From assembly GCA_016791285.1 (NCBI GenBank), contig JAEUMX010000058.1, positions 1 to 35,254 of the forward strand: 35,254 bases of DNA, in the 5' to 3' direction. Both the position numbers and the translations under genes were made by a program. Below, one piece after another: positions 19,277-28,388 of this stretch. The notes under the pieces were generated by a model. It saw nothing but the letters and a program-made list of their open reading frames with translations, was not told the origin of the DNA and did not search any database. Position 1 is the stretch's first letter. The number at the start of each line of letters is the position of its first letter. Origin of the DNA: Burkholderiales bacterium (GTDB lineage Bacteria; Pseudomonadota; Gammaproteobacteria; Burkholderiales; JAEUMW01).

Positions 19277-19332
19277 GACGGAATGGCGAGCACCGGCCTC
19301 ATCGGCTAGACTCGGGAGCAAGGAGGGACGCC

Positions 19333-19533
19333 ATGATCAAGATCATCGTCCTCGCGCTCGTTGCGCTCATACTCGTGAGCCTCGCCTCCGGCCTCTACTA
19401 CCTGATCAAGGACAGGGGCACGTCGGAGCGCACCGTCAAGGCGCTCACGTGGCGGGTGGGCCTGTCGGCCGCGCTCTTCGCATTGCTGATGGCTGGCTAC
19501 TATCTCGGCTTCATTCCGAAGACCGGTCTCTGA
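19333..19533 (+). CDS. Twin transmembrane protein, DUF2909 family
   Basis: This 66-residue protein has two hydrophobic helices (about 3-25 and 42-61) joined by a short polar loop with K-D-R-G-T-S-E-R-T-V-K-A-L-T-W-R. It matches DUF2909, a small protein located in betaproteobacterial oxidase clusters in the opposite orientation to coxC and SURF1, as here. AGGAGG at 19321-19326 is ideally spaced. The function is unknown; the location suggests a role in oxidase assembly. Confidence 0.85.
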   Translation: MIKIIVLALVALILVSLASGLYYLIKDRGTSERTVKALTWRVGLSAALFALLMAGYYLGFIPKTGL

Positions 19534-19565
19534 TCGAACATCGGGGCGCACGGTCGCTCGCTCAA

Positions 19566-19592
19566 GAAAAACGCCGCACCTGGGTGCGGCGT
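19566..19592 (-). terminator. Rho-independent terminator after coxC
   Basis: ACGCCGCAC and GTGCGGCGT (19571-19579 and 19584-19592) form a nine-pair stem with a four-base loop. On the minus strand it is followed by a T-run, placing it about 50 bases after the coxC stop. On the plus strand there is no T-run, so it would not efficiently stop the DUF2909 transcript. Confidence 0.85.
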
Positions 19593-19643
19593 CGCTATGC
19601 TCCCTCTCGCGAGGGGATCCTCCTCCTGTTGTTCCGGGGTCGT

Positions 19644-20504
19644 TCAGACGAGCCAGTATACGAAGATGAAAAGCAGAATCCACACATAATCGACGAAGTG
19701 CCAGTACCACGACACTGCCTCGAAGCCGAAATGACGCTCCGGCGTGAAGTGGCCGGCAACCGCCCGGAAGAAGATCACGATCAGCATGATCGTGCCGAGC
19801 GTCACGTGCAAACCGTGAAACCCCGTGAGCAGGAAGAAGGTCGAGCCGTACGCGCCGGTCGACAGCTTCAGGTTGAGCTCCGAATACGCATGTCCGTACT
19901 CGTAGGCCTGAAAGCCGAGGAACGTGACGCCCAGAATGATGGTGAGCGCGAGCCCGAGCACCAGCTGTCCGCGGTTGTTCTTCTTCAACCCCCAGTGCGC
20001 CCAAGTCACGGTCACGGCCGAGCTGAGGAGAAGCAGAGTGTTGAGGGCGGGAATGCCGGCCGCGCCCATCGGCGTGAAGCTCTCCTCGATACCGGGGCCG
20101 GCGACTGGCCAGGTCGCGGTGAAGTCCGGCCACAGCAGCTTGTTGTCGAAGTCCCCCAGCCAGGGCACGGACAGCACCCGCATGTAGAAGAGCGCGCCAA
20201 AGAAGGCTGCGAAGAACATCACTTCCGAGAAGATGAACCAGCCCATGCTCCAGCGGAAGGATCCGTCGACGTGCATGTTGTAGAGACCCTTCTGGTTCTC
20301 GCGAATCACCGTGCCGAACCAGCCGAACAGCATGTAGATCAGCACCGCCGCCCCGGCAGCGAGCACCCACGGACCGACCACGACCTCGCGGTTCATCCAC
20401 ATCGTGGCGCCGAAAGCCATGAGCAGGAGCCCGATGGAGCCGAAGATCGGCCAGCGCGAGGGCTCCGGTACGAAGTACTTGCTGGCGTCAGTGGCCGTCC
20501 CCAT
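19644..20504 (-). CDS. coxC: Cytochrome c oxidase subunit III
   Basis: This 286-residue integral membrane protein has about seven transmembrane helices. It matches subunit III of heme-copper oxidases, with W-S-M-G-W-F-I-F-S-E-V-M-F-F-A, F-L-G-F-Q-A-Y-E-Y, and G-F-H-G-L-H-V-T-L-G near the last helices. It ends W-Y-W-H-F-V-D-Y-V-W-I. Subunit III stabilises the catalytic core and proton uptake. A strong GGGAGG precedes ATG 20504. The gene is the last of the coxBA-ctaG-coxC transcript, followed by a good terminator. Confidence 0.97.
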   Translation of the reverse strand: MGTATDASKYFVPEPSRWPIFGSIGLLLMAFGATMWMNREVVVGPWVLAAGAAVLIYMLFGWFGTVIRENQKGLYNMHVDGSFRWSMGWFIFSEVMFFAAFFGALFYMRVLSVPWLGDFDNKLLWPDFTATWPVAGPGIEESFTPMGAAGIPALNTLLLLSSAVTVTWAHWGLKKNNRGQLVLGLALTIILGVTFLGFQAYEYGHAYSELNLKLSTGAYGSTFFLLTGFHGLHVTLGTIMLIVIFFRAVAGHFTPERHFGFEAVSWYWHFVDYVWILLFIFVYWLV

Positions 20505-20538
20505 GTTTCCTCCCGTTACGAATCCTGACCGCAGGCGC

Positions 20539-20748
20539 CTACCCGGTGATCCAGCCGACCAGCAGCACCAGACTCAATACGAACAGCACGCCGGCGATGA
20601 TGCCGGTAACGATGATCTGCACCGGCGTGAGCGTGGCGAGATCCTGGGCGTGATCGCCGCGCCGCCGCACGCCGAAAAAAGCCCAGAAGATCGCCTTCGC
20701 GGCGGCGAGCGGTCCCGCCTTCCGCGGCCCTTCGGACTCCTCCGCCAT
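20539..20748 (-). CDS. Small membrane protein, DUF2970 family
   Basis: This 69-residue protein has a polar N-terminus with A-A-K-A-I-F-W-A-F-F-G-V-R-R and one transmembrane helix at the C-terminus. It fits DUF2970, found between ctaG and coxC in betaproteobacterial oxidase operons. ATG 20748 overlaps the ctaG stop (TGATG); a GTG one codon earlier is also possible. The function is unknown. Confidence 0.8.
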   Translation of the reverse strand: MAEESEGPRKAGPLAAAKAIFWAFFGVRRRGDHAQDLATLTPVQIIVTGIIAGVLFVLSLVLLVGWITG

Positions 20749-21308
20749 CACCCGCGATCGCCGAGCGCTGCATCCGCCGACTTCCGTCCGGTCCCCTCGA
20801 CCTCGAAGAGCGTATAGCTCAGGGTCACGGTGCTAAGATCGACTGGCGCGCTCGGATCGATCACGAACACCACGGGCATCTGCCGCACCTCGCCCGGTTG
20901 CAGCACCTGTTGCTTGAAGCAGAAGCAGTCGAGCTTCTTGAAATACTGGGCCGCACGTTGGGGCCCGTAGCTCGGGATCGCCTGCAGCGTGACCGGCACC
21001 GCGGCGTCGTTGCGAACCTCGTAGGTGACCTGCGCGAGTTGCCCAGGGTGGATGCGCACACTGCGCTCGAGCGGCGTGAACGTCCACGGCAGTCCGTTGC
21101 GGGCATTCGCATCGAACTCGATCGTCATGAAGCGCGAGGCGTCGACCTGCGTATTGGTCACCTCCTCCCGCTGGACGACGCTGTTCAGCCCCGCCACCTC
21201 GCAGATCGTCTGGTAGAACGGCACCAGCAGGAAGCCGAAGCCGAACATCGCGACCGCGGCCACGACGAGCTTGCGCAGGGTGACGGCGTTCTCGCTGGCG
21301 ACGCTCAT
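20748..21308 (-). CDS. ctaG: Cytochrome c oxidase assembly protein CtaG/Cox11
   Basis: CtaG (Cox11) delivers copper to the CuB site of subunit I. The 186-residue protein has one N-terminal membrane helix followed by V-P-F-Y-Q-T-I-C-E-V-A-G. Its periplasmic domain carries the copper-binding C-F-C-F motif near residue 125 and then P-V-V-F-V-I-D-P. Length and motifs are normal. Its ATG overlaps the stop of the 34-residue upstream protein (ATGA) and its stop overlaps the DUF2970 start. Confidence 0.96.
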   Translation of the reverse strand: MSVASENAVTLRKLVVAAVAMFGFGFLLVPFYQTICEVAGLNSVVQREEVTNTQVDASRFMTIEFDANARNGLPWTFTPLERSVRIHPGQLAQVTYEVRNDAAVPVTLQAIPSYGPQRAAQYFKKLDCFCFKQQVLQPGEVRQMPVVFVIDPSAPVDLSTVTLSYTLFEVEGTGRKSADAALGDRG

Positions 21309-21409
21309 GACCAGTGCCGCGCGATCACGCCGAGAAAGAAGACGAGCGCAATCGACGCGAGAATGAGCGCGGTGCGGATCCTGCGCCTGCCTGCGTCGCG
21401 CGACTCCAT
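21305..21409 (-). CDS. Short cytochrome oxidase small assembly protein
   Basis: Translating from ATG 21409 gives a 34-residue peptide: M-E-S-R-D-A-G-R-R-R, a single hydrophobic helix (A-L-I-L-A-S-I-A-L-V-F-F-L-G-V) and a short basic end. Its TGA overlaps the ctaG ATG. A peptide of this size and topology between coxA and ctaG is a conserved feature of betaproteobacterial oxidase operons, annotated as a small assembly protein. Position, coupling and topology support it as a real gene. Confidence 0.75.
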   Translation of the reverse strand: MESRDAGRRRIRTALILASIALVFFLGVIARHWS

Positions 21410-21422
21410 TCCGACACCCCGA

Positions 21423-23009
21423 TCACTTCACCACGGGGGGCGTCTCGAACGTGTGATACGGCGCCGGAGACGGCACCGTCCATTCGAGACCATGCGCGCC
21501 CTCCCACGGGCTTGCCGGCGCCTTGGCGCCGCCACGGATGCACTTCAGCACCACCCACAGGAAGATCAACTGCGTCAGCCCGAACCCGAACGCGCCGATC
21601 GAGGCGACCATGTTGAAGTCCGCGAACTGGATCGAGTAGTCGGGAATGCGCCGCGGCATGCCGGCGAGCCCGAGGAAGTGCATGAAGAAGAACGTGAGAT
21701 TGAAGAAGATGAGCGTGAGCCAGAAGTGCAGCTTGCCCAGCTTCTCGTCGTACATGTGGCCGGTCCATTTCGGCAGCCAGTAGTAGGCGCCGCCGAAGAT
21801 CGCGAAGAGCGAGCCCGCCACCAGCACGTAATGGAAATGCGCGACGACGTAGTAGGTGTCGTGGAGCTGGATGTCTACCGGCACGATCGCCAGGATGAGG
21901 CCGGTGAAGCCCCCCATGGAAAAGACGAAGATGAACCCGATGGAAAACAGCATCGGCGTCTCGAAAGTCATCGACCCTTTCCACATGGTCGCGAGCCAGT
22001 TGAAAACCTTTACACCCGTCGGCACCGCGATCAGGGTGGTGGCGTACATGAAGAAGAGCTGACCGGCCGCCGGCATGCCGACGGTGAACATGTGATGCGC
22101 CCACACGATGAAGGACAGGATCGCGATCGAGGATGTCGCGTACACCATGGAGGAGTAGCCGAAGAGCGGCTTGCGTGCGAACGCCGGGATGATCTCCGAG
22201 ACGATACCGAACGCCGGCAGAATCATGATGTACACCTCGGGATGCCCGAAGAACCAGAAGATGTGCTGAAACAGCACGGGATCGCCGCCGCCTGCCGCAT
22301 TGAAGAAGTGGGTGCCGAAGTGGCGGTCGGTGAGGGTCATGGTCACCGCGCCCGCCAGCACCGGCATCACCGCGATCAGCAGATAGGCGGTGATCAGCCA
22401 CGTCCAGCAGAAGAGCGGCATCTTCATGAGCGTCATGCCCGGCGCGCGCATGTTCAGCAGCGTGGTGATAATGTTGATCGAGCCCATGATGGACGAGGCG
22501 CCCATGATGTGGATCGCGAAGATTATGAGGTCCATGCCCGGGCCCATCTGCACCGTGAGCGGCGCATACAGCGTCCAGCCGGCCGCGGGCGCACCGCCCG
22601 GGACGAAGAACGACGTGATGAGCAGGATCGCGGCGGGCGGCAGCAGCCAGAAGCTCCAGTTGTTCATGCGCGCGAACGCCATGTCGGGGGCGCCGATCAT
22701 GAGCGGTACCTGCCAGTTCGCGAACCCCACGAATGCCGGCATGATCGCGCCGAACACCATGATGAGGCCGTGCATGGTCGTGAGCTGATTGAAGAACTCC
22801 GGCTGCCAGAACTGAAGCCCCGGCTGGAACAGTTCGGCGCGGATCCCGAACGCGAGCAGCCCGCCGACGAAGAACATCGCGAAGCTGAACCACAGGTACA
22901 GCGTCCCGATGTCCTTGTGGTTGGTCGTCGTCACCCAGCGCATGATCCCCGTCGGATGATGCGCGTGTTCGTGGTCGTGGTCGTGGACGGTACCGGGTAC
23001 GGCTGCCAT
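21423..23009 (-). CDS. coxA: Cytochrome c oxidase subunit I
   Basis: This 528-residue protein is the catalytic subunit of an aa3-type heme-copper oxidase. It has about twelve transmembrane helices, the H-P-E-V-Y motif with the His-Tyr cross-link, W-A-H-H-M-F-T-V with CuB histidines, and H-F-H-Y-V-L-V with heme ligands. A His-rich N-terminal tail ([10 protein letters not shown]) may bind metal and precedes the first helix. The gene follows coxB after 44 bases. The heme A that this enzyme class needs requires CtaA, which is not found in this cluster. Confidence 0.97.
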   Translation of the reverse strand: MAAVPGTVHDHDHEHAHHPTGIMRWVTTTNHKDIGTLYLWFSFAMFFVGGLLAFGIRAELFQPGLQFWQPEFFNQLTTMHGLIMVFGAIMPAFVGFANWQVPLMIGAPDMAFARMNNWSFWLLPPAAILLITSFFVPGGAPAAGWTLYAPLTVQMGPGMDLIIFAIHIMGASSIMGSINIITTLLNMRAPGMTLMKMPLFCWTWLITAYLLIAVMPVLAGAVTMTLTDRHFGTHFFNAAGGGDPVLFQHIFWFFGHPEVYIMILPAFGIVSEIIPAFARKPLFGYSSMVYATSSIAILSFIVWAHHMFTVGMPAAGQLFFMYATTLIAVPTGVKVFNWLATMWKGSMTFETPMLFSIGFIFVFSMGGFTGLILAIVPVDIQLHDTYYVVAHFHYVLVAGSLFAIFGGAYYWLPKWTGHMYDEKLGKLHFWLTLIFFNLTFFFMHFLGLAGMPRRIPDYSIQFADFNMVASIGAFGFGLTQLIFLWVVLKCIRGGAKAPASPWEGAHGLEWTVPSPAPYHTFETPPVVK

Positions 23010-23053
23010 CAGGGTCTCCTGGGGCGAAAAAGGGTGTCTTCCGATGCGGCGGA

Positions 23054-24184
23054 TTACTTCAGGGCGACCGTCGCGCCACGCAGCGCCTTCACGTCGGCGG
23101 CCTGCACGACTTCACCGGTCTTGTTCGCCCAGCTGTTGCGCTCATAGGTCACGACCGCCGCGATCTCGATGTCCGAGAGCTGCTTGAAGGAGGCCATGGC
23201 CGTACCCGGCTTGCCGTTCAGCACGAGCTTGATCTGGTCGGCGACCGGGCCGGTCGTCACTTTCGAGCCCGAGAGGGCCGGGAAGGCACCCGGCACCCCC
23301 ATGCCGTTGGCCTGATGACAGGCCGCGCAGTTGCTCTGGTACACCTTCTCGCCCTGTGCCTTGAGCTCTGCCAGCGTATAGGTCTTGTTCGGGTCGATGC
23401 GCGAGGCCTCGATCTCCTTCTTCTTCGCCGCGACCCACTGCTTGTAGTCGCCATCGTTCATGACGTGGATCACGATCGGCATGAAGCCGTGGTCCTTGCC
23501 GCAGAGCTCGACACACTGGCCGCGATAGACGCCAGGGTTCTCGGCGAGGAACCAGGTGTCGCGCACGAAGCCCGGAATCGCATCCTGCTTGAAGCCGAGC
23601 GCGCCCACCCAGAAGGAGTGGATCACGTCGTTGGCGGTCGTCAGCACGCGGATCTTCTTGCCCACCGGCACCACCAGCGGATTGTCGACTTCCAGAAGAT
23701 ATTCCGGACCCTTGGGTGCTTCGTTGTGGATCTGCGCGTAAGGCGTCGTGAGGTTGCTGTAGAAGCTGATGCCTTCGCCTTCGCCCTTGAGGTAGTCGTA
23801 GCCCCACTTCCACTGATAGCCCGTGACCTTGATCGTCATCTCGGCTTCCGACGTGTCCTTCATGGCGAGCACGGTGCGGGTGGCGGGGATCGCCATGCTG
23901 ACCAGGATCACGAACGGCACGATGGTCCAGATCACTTCGACAGTCGTGTTCTCGTGGAAGGTGGCGGGCTTGGCACCGAGCGACTTCCGGTGTTTGAAGA
24001 TCGAGTAGAACATCACGCTGAAGACCGCGATGAACACCACGACGCAGATGCCGAAAATGAGCGAGTGCAGGTCGTAGATCTGCTGTGCGATGGGTGACTC
24101 GGGCGCCTGCAATCCGAGCTGGCGAGCCTGCGCGAGACTCGCGCCCAGCAGCAAGACGGCGCCCGCCGCACACTTTCTTCCCAT
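23054..24184 (-). CDS. coxB: Cytochrome c oxidase subunit II with fused cytochrome c domain
   Basis: This 376-residue protein has a signal sequence, two transmembrane helices (about 43-62 and 85-105), and the CuA domain with H189, C224-V-E-L-C228, H232 and M235. A C-terminal c-type heme domain follows, with C286-A-A-C-H290 and axial Met near 330. This makes it a caa3-like subunit II, which accepts electrons through its own heme c. The start is ATG 24184, preceded by AGGGGG. It is the first oxidase gene of the operon, after DUF2244. Confidence 0.96.
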   Translation of the reverse strand: MGRKCAAGAVLLLGASLAQARQLGLQAPESPIAQQIYDLHSLIFGICVVVFIAVFSVMFYSIFKHRKSLGAKPATFHENTTVEVIWTIVPFVILVSMAIPATRTVLAMKDTSEAEMTIKVTGYQWKWGYDYLKGEGEGISFYSNLTTPYAQIHNEAPKGPEYLLEVDNPLVVPVGKKIRVLTTANDVIHSFWVGALGFKQDAIPGFVRDTWFLAENPGVYRGQCVELCGKDHGFMPIVIHVMNDGDYKQWVAAKKKEIEASRIDPNKTYTLAELKAQGEKVYQSNCAACHQANGMGVPGAFPALSGSKVTTGPVADQIKLVLNGKPGTAMASFKQLSDIEIAAVVTYERNSWANKTGEVVQAADVKALRGATVALK

Positions 24185-24210
24185 GTTTCCCCCTGTCGTT
24201 CCTGGCTCGT

Positions 24211-24681
24211 TCACGAAGCCTTCCTCAGCTGCTTCAGGAGTTCGCGGCCGACCCGCTCGCGCTCCTCGTTGGTCAGATGGCGCCCGAACTCGACCTCGCG
24301 TCCGTGCGATCGGAGCGCCAGACGCCGCCGCCCGGAAATATCGGCCATCACCACCTGCGCCCAATGCCGATTGAGTTCCACGCGGCGCACATCGCGGCCG
24401 TCGCGGATCTCGATGCGGACACGATCGCCGTTGATCTCCAGGCACTCGTAGTCCGCTGCATGCCGGTCGACATGCCGGAAAGCGGCGTACAGAACCGCCA
24501 TCTCGATACCGGCGAAAGGGAGAACGGGCCACGCGCCCAGCACCGTGAAGGCAAGAGCGATGAGTACCGAGGCCCCGAAGATAAACCAGAAAGCCCGCTG
24601 CCGATGCAATCGCGAGAGGGAGTTGTTGCGTTGGGCGAGGAGCAAATATTCCGCACGCTGCCCTGCATCGATCGGATTCAT
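24211..24681 (-). CDS. DUF2244 membrane protein
   Basis: This 156-residue protein has two adjacent transmembrane helices (about 32-70) and a cytoplasmic C-terminal domain with V-E-L-N-R-H-W-A-Q-V and G-R-E-V-E-F-G-R-H-L. It matches DUF2244, often located directly upstream of coxB in betaproteobacteria. ATG 24681 is used; longer in-frame extensions lack a family match. It may be the first gene of the oxidase operon, and the 155 bases upstream probably carry the promoter, though I see no strong consensus. The function is unknown. Confidence 0.82.
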   Translation of the reverse strand: MNPIDAGQRAEYLLLAQRNNSLSRLHRQRAFWFIFGASVLIALAFTVLGAWPVLPFAGIEMAVLYAAFRHVDRHAADYECLEINGDRVRIEIRDGRDVRRVELNRHWAQVVMADISGRRRLALRSHGREVEFGRHLTNEERERVGRELLKQLRKAS

Positions 24682-24836
24682 CCGCGCCGCCCCGCCCTCA
24701 AGCTCTCGACGCCCATCGGACACCTGGCCGGCCGTCCAAATCCCGGCAAAGGTATCACAGCGCTCGCGCAAAGAGCAAGGGAGCGCAGGCTCGTACGCGC
24801 GTCACCGATGACGCCGACCCTGCCGCGGGCAGACGG

Positions 24837-25565
24837 TCAGATGAACATCGACGCGCTCGGCGGTGAGTCGCGCCGCATCGCGCTCAGGATCGCCGGCGCA
24901 TCCAGCGCGTCGGCGGCGGCCTTTGCATTTTCCGCTGCCAGGAACGGCACGCGGCCCAGGAGCGGCACGGGCAGTCGCCGTACGAGCGTCTCCACGTTCT
25001 CGTCGGGCACGGCCATCTCCGGGTCCACGTGGTTCGCGATCCAGCCGCACCACGGCAGTCCGCAGCGGTCGATCGCCTCCGCCGTGAGCAGTGCATGGCT
25101 GAGGCATCCCAGGCGCATACCCACCACCAGCACCACCGGCAGGTCCAGCCGCCGCGCCAGGTCGGCGAGGTCCTCCTCTTCGTTCAGCGGCACGCGCAGC
25201 CCGCCCACGCCTTCCACCACGACGCAGTCCGCGAAGCGACCGAGCGCGCGGTAGGCGGCCTCGATGCGCTGCAGGTCGACGCGCACGCCGGCCCGCGCCG
25301 CCGCGATGTGCGGCGCGATGGCTGGCTGCAAGCGATAGAGATTGACGAGCTCGACTGGCGCGTCGAGACCCGACGCACCGGCAAGCCGTGCGGCATCGTC
25401 GGACACGAGTCCGGCGGCGGTGGCCTCGCACCCCGACGCGACCGGCTTCATGCCGGCGACCCGCAGACCGGTCCGGCGCAATGCCAGGATGATCGCGCAG
25501 GAGATCAGAGTCTTGCCGACCCCGGTGTCGGTGGCGGTGACGAAGAGTCCCGAGACGCCGCGCAT
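24837..25565 (-). CDS. bioD: Dethiobiotin synthetase
   Basis: BioD makes dethiobiotin from diaminopelargonic acid, CO2 and ATP. The 242-residue protein has the P-loop F-V-T-A-T-D-T-G-V-G-K-T at the start, G-M-K-P-V-A-S-G with the catalytic Lys, and V-V-V-E-G-V-G-G-L-R-V-P-L in the middle. Length and motifs are normal. Its ATG shares one base with the bioC stop (TAATG), so the two are translationally coupled. It is the last gene of the bio operon. Confidence 0.95.
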   Translation of the reverse strand: MRGVSGLFVTATDTGVGKTLISCAIILALRRTGLRVAGMKPVASGCEATAAGLVSDDAARLAGASGLDAPVELVNLYRLQPAIAPHIAAARAGVRVDLQRIEAAYRALGRFADCVVVEGVGGLRVPLNEEEDLADLARRLDLPVVLVVGMRLGCLSHALLTAEAIDRCGLPWCGWIANHVDPEMAVPDENVETLVRRLPVPLLGRVPFLAAENAKAAADALDAPAILSAMRRDSPPSASMFI

Positions 25566-26452
25566 TACCGCAGCGCACGGCGATGGAACTGCACCACCGC
25601 GTGGCCTTCCGCGGTGAGCTCCGGCCCGCCCGTGGGTGCCCACGCGTGCCCGTAGACGACCTCGTAGGTTGCCGGCAGCACGCCGTTGCGCCGCCACGCT
25701 TCGTAGTACTGCTCCACTGCCGCCAGCGCCTGCCTGCCGCCCAGCCCGCGCGGCCGTCCGGCGGTGACGTTGTGGGCACCGATCGCCTTCAGGTCGCGCA
25801 TGAGGTCGCGCACGGTACCGTATGTCATGGTGATGTGCTCCATGTCCATCACCGGGTCGGCGAGGCGCGCCTGCACCAGCAGGTCGCCGATGTCGTGCAT
25901 GTCGACGAAGCGGTTCACGTGCGAGTGCCCGTCGCTAGCCGCGAACGCCGCTCGCAGCTCTTTCAGGGTATCGGGGCCGAACGTCGAGAACATGAGCAGA
26001 CCGCCCGGCCGCAACACCCGCCGCAGCTCCTTCAGGGTTGCCGGCAAGTCGGTGGCCCACTGCAGCGTGGCGTTGGACCAGATGAGGTCCACGCTGCCGC
26101 CCTTGAGCGGCAGTCGCTCGACGTCGGCGCACACGCAGGCGATCCGGCTGCGACCGACTCCCAGCCGCTGCAGCAGCGAGCGCGGCCCGCGCGCGGCCTC
26201 GAGCATGGTAAGCGCGATGTCGAGCGCGATCAGCCGCGCTCGCGGGTAACGGCGTGCCAGCTCCCGCGCCCCGGTGCCGGTGCCGCTGCCCGCATCGAGC
26301 ACGGTGGCCGGCGCGAGTTTCACATAGTCGAGTCGCTCGAACATGCGTCTTTCCACTTCGCGCTGCAGCACCGCCGCCGCATCGTAGGTGGCGGCCGCGC
26401 GCTCGAAGGAGCGACGGACATTGCGCTTGTCGAACTCGTGCGACTCACTCAT
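25565..26452 (-). CDS. bioC: Malonyl-ACP O-methyltransferase BioC
   Basis: BioC methylates malonyl-ACP so that fatty acid synthesis can make the pimelate moiety of biotin. The 295-residue SAM-dependent methyltransferase has V-L-D-A-G-S-G-T-G-T-G (SAM binding), D-L-I-W-S-N-A-T-L-Q-W and R-V-L-R-P-G-G-L-L-M-F-S-T-F-G-P-D-T-L-K-E-L (C-terminal part of the fold), all typical of BioC. It overlaps bioH by eight bases and bioD by one base. Confidence 0.95.
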   Translation of the reverse strand: MSESHEFDKRNVRRSFERAAATYDAAAVLQREVERRMFERLDYVKLAPATVLDAGSGTGTGARELARRYPRARLIALDIALTMLEAARGPRSLLQRLGVGRSRIACVCADVERLPLKGGSVDLIWSNATLQWATDLPATLKELRRVLRPGGLLMFSTFGPDTLKELRAAFAASDGHSHVNRFVDMHDIGDLLVQARLADPVMDMEHITMTYGTVRDLMRDLKAIGAHNVTAGRPRGLGGRQALAAVEQYYEAWRRNGVLPATYEVVYGHAWAPTGGPELTAEGHAVVQFHRRALR

Positions 26453-27209
26453 CGAAGTGCTCCACCAGCGCCCGCGCGCATTCGGCTTCGTGCGACACGA
26501 AAGGGCCGTGCCCCGCCGCTGGAATGACCTGCAGACGGCCGTTCGGCAGCGCTCGTGCGAGCCACTCGCCCGCCGCTTCCGGCACCACCGCGTCGCGTTC
26601 GCCGTGCAGGATCAGCGTCGGTTGGTGCAGGCGGCCGACTTCGCTGCGCAGATCCGTGGTCGCGAGCAGGCGCAGCCCTGCGTCGAGTGCCTCCATGTCC
26701 GGCGCAGCAGCGTGAGCGAGTCGCCGACGGAAGTCCGCGATCACCGCCCGCGGCGCCGGGCTGCCCATTGCCTGCAGCGCGATGAAGCGATCCAGCGTGC
26801 CGCGGTAATCCGCATGCAGCGCGCGCGCGAACGCTTCGAGATCCCCCAGCGCCGACCCGGCTGGCCATCCGTCGCCCGCCGGAAAGCGGGGCGTGGCCGC
26901 GATCAGCGCGAGCCGCCGGATCTGGGACGGCCGGTCGAGCGACCAGCGCATCGCCACCAGGGCACCGAGCGACCAGCCACACAGACGCGTCGCCGTCGGG
27001 AAGCAGTCCGCGAGGTCGCGCGCCAGGTCGGCGAGCTCCGGCAATGACTCGCCACGGCTGCGACCATGACCGGGCAGATCGGGCACGTGCACCCGGTACC
27101 TCGCGGCCAGCCGTTCCGCGAGCCCGTGACAGACCTCGCCGTGCATGGACCAGCCATGCACCAGGACGAGTTCCGGCCCTGTGCCCAGGCTCTCGACGTG
27201 GAGCTTCAC
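26445..27209 (-). CDS. bioH: Pimeloyl-ACP methyl ester carboxylesterase BioH
   Basis: BioH removes the methyl group from pimeloyl-ACP methyl ester, ending the BioC-initiated branch. The 254-residue alpha/beta hydrolase has the oxyanion segment V-H-G-W-S-M-H-G, the nucleophile elbow G-W-S-L-G, the acid in H-G-E-R-D-A-V-V-P and the catalytic His in A-A-G-H-G-P-F. Its ATG overlaps the bioF stop (ATGA). Linkage with bioC in one operon supports the assignment over other hydrolases. Confidence 0.94.
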   Translation of the reverse strand: MKLHVESLGTGPELVLVHGWSMHGEVCHGLAERLAARYRVHVPDLPGHGRSRGESLPELADLARDLADCFPTATRLCGWSLGALVAMRWSLDRPSQIRRLALIAATPRFPAGDGWPAGSALGDLEAFARALHADYRGTLDRFIALQAMGSPAPRAVIADFRRRLAHAAAPDMEALDAGLRLLATTDLRSEVGRLHQPTLILHGERDAVVPEAAGEWLARALPNGRLQVIPAAGHGPFVSHEAECARALVEHFDE

Positions 27210-28357
27210 CGCAGGCGATCGAGGCCATCGAGCAGGGAGGCGACATCGGCTTCGGTATGCGCCGCCGAGAGCGAGATGCGCAGCCGCGCAGTGCCTTTCG
27301 GTACCGTCGGCGGACGGATGACCGGCACCCAGATCCCGGCGTCCTCCAGCGCCGTCCCCACCAAGAGCGCGGCGTCGTTGGCACCGATCAGGAGCGGCTG
27401 GATCGGCGTGTCGGAGGCGAGGAGCCGCATGCGACCGGGGCGCAGCGCCGACTTCAATTGCGCGATCAGCGCTGCGAGCCGTTCCCGGCGCCAGCCTTCC
27501 CGCTCGATCACGTCGAGCGACGCGAGCAACGCCCGGGCGAGAAGCGGCGGTAGCGCCGTGGTGTAGACGTAAGGACGTGCGCGTTGCAGCAGCAGGTCGA
27601 TCAGCGCCGCGTCACCGGCGACGAACGCGCCGAACACGCCCGCTGCCTTGCCGAGGGTGCCCATGTGGATCAAGTGCGGCGAGCGCACGTCGAAGTGCGA
27701 CGGTGTGCCCCGGCCGTCGCGGCCGAGCACGCCGAACCCGTGCGCGTCGTCGAGCAGGAGCCAGGCACCGTGGCGCTCGCACAGGGCGATCAGCTCGGGC
27801 ACCGGAGCCAGGTCGCCGTCCATACTGAAGACCGCGTCGCTCGCGACCAGCTTGCGCGGGGCCGTCGATGCCGCGAGCAGCCGCTCCAGCGCACCGACGT
27901 CGCCGTGCGGATAGCGCTGGAAGGTGGCGCGGGAGAGCAGCGCTGCGTCGTTCAGGCAGGCGTGGTTGAGGCGGTCGGCGAAGACGGCGTCGTGACGGTC
28001 GAGCAGCGCGGTGACGATGCCGAGATTCGCCATGTAGCCGGTCGAGAAGACGAGCGCGCGCGGCATCCCGACGAACTCAGCGATCCTCGCCTCGAGCGCT
28101 TCGTGCGCGGCGTTGTGGCCGCAGACCAGGTGCGACGCGCCGGCGCCGACGCCGAGTTCGTGCGCCCCCTCGCAGGCGGCAGCGACGAGCCGCGCATCCG
28201 CCGCCAGTCCGAGGTAGTCGTTCGAGCCGAAGCAGAGCAGATCACGCCCGTCGACCCGGACGCGGGGACCGAGCGGACCCTCGATCGTCCGACGCCGCCG
28301 CAGCAGCCCATCGGCTGCGAGCGCCGCGAGCGCGGGTGCCAAGTCCGGAATCTTCAT
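27206..28357 (-). CDS. bioF: 8-Amino-7-oxononanoate synthase
   Basis: BioF condenses pimeloyl-ACP with alanine to give 8-amino-7-oxononanoate. The 383-residue PLP enzyme has G-S-N-D-Y-L-G-L, L-V-C-G-H-N-A-A-H, D-D-A-H-G-F-G-V-L-G with the cofactor Asp, and the PLP lysine in T-L-G-K-A-A-G at about 237. Length is normal. It starts 31 bases after the bioB stop and is coupled to bioH downstream. bioA, needed for the next step, is not in this window. Confidence 0.95.
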   Translation of the reverse strand: MKIPDLAPALAALAADGLLRRRRTIEGPLGPRVRVDGRDLLCFGSNDYLGLAADARLVAAACEGAHELGVGAGASHLVCGHNAAHEALEARIAEFVGMPRALVFSTGYMANLGIVTALLDRHDAVFADRLNHACLNDAALLSRATFQRYPHGDVGALERLLAASTAPRKLVASDAVFSMDGDLAPVPELIALCERHGAWLLLDDAHGFGVLGRDGRGTPSHFDVRSPHLIHMGTLGKAAGVFGAFVAGDAALIDLLLQRARPYVYTTALPPLLARALLASLDVIEREGWRRERLAALIAQLKSALRPGRMRLLASDTPIQPLLIGANDAALLVGTALEDAGIWVPVIRPPTVPKGTARLRISLSAAHTEADVASLLDGLDRLR

Positions 28358-28388
28358 GCGGCGCCGACCCGACGCGCACCCGCCGGAC

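Noticed and set aside
20898..23147. Long plus-strand open frame (749 codons) opposite coxA and ctaG
   Set aside because: It is antisense to well-identified genes, with a His/Arg/Glu-rich composition typical of a GC-rich shadow frame and no recognisable domain.
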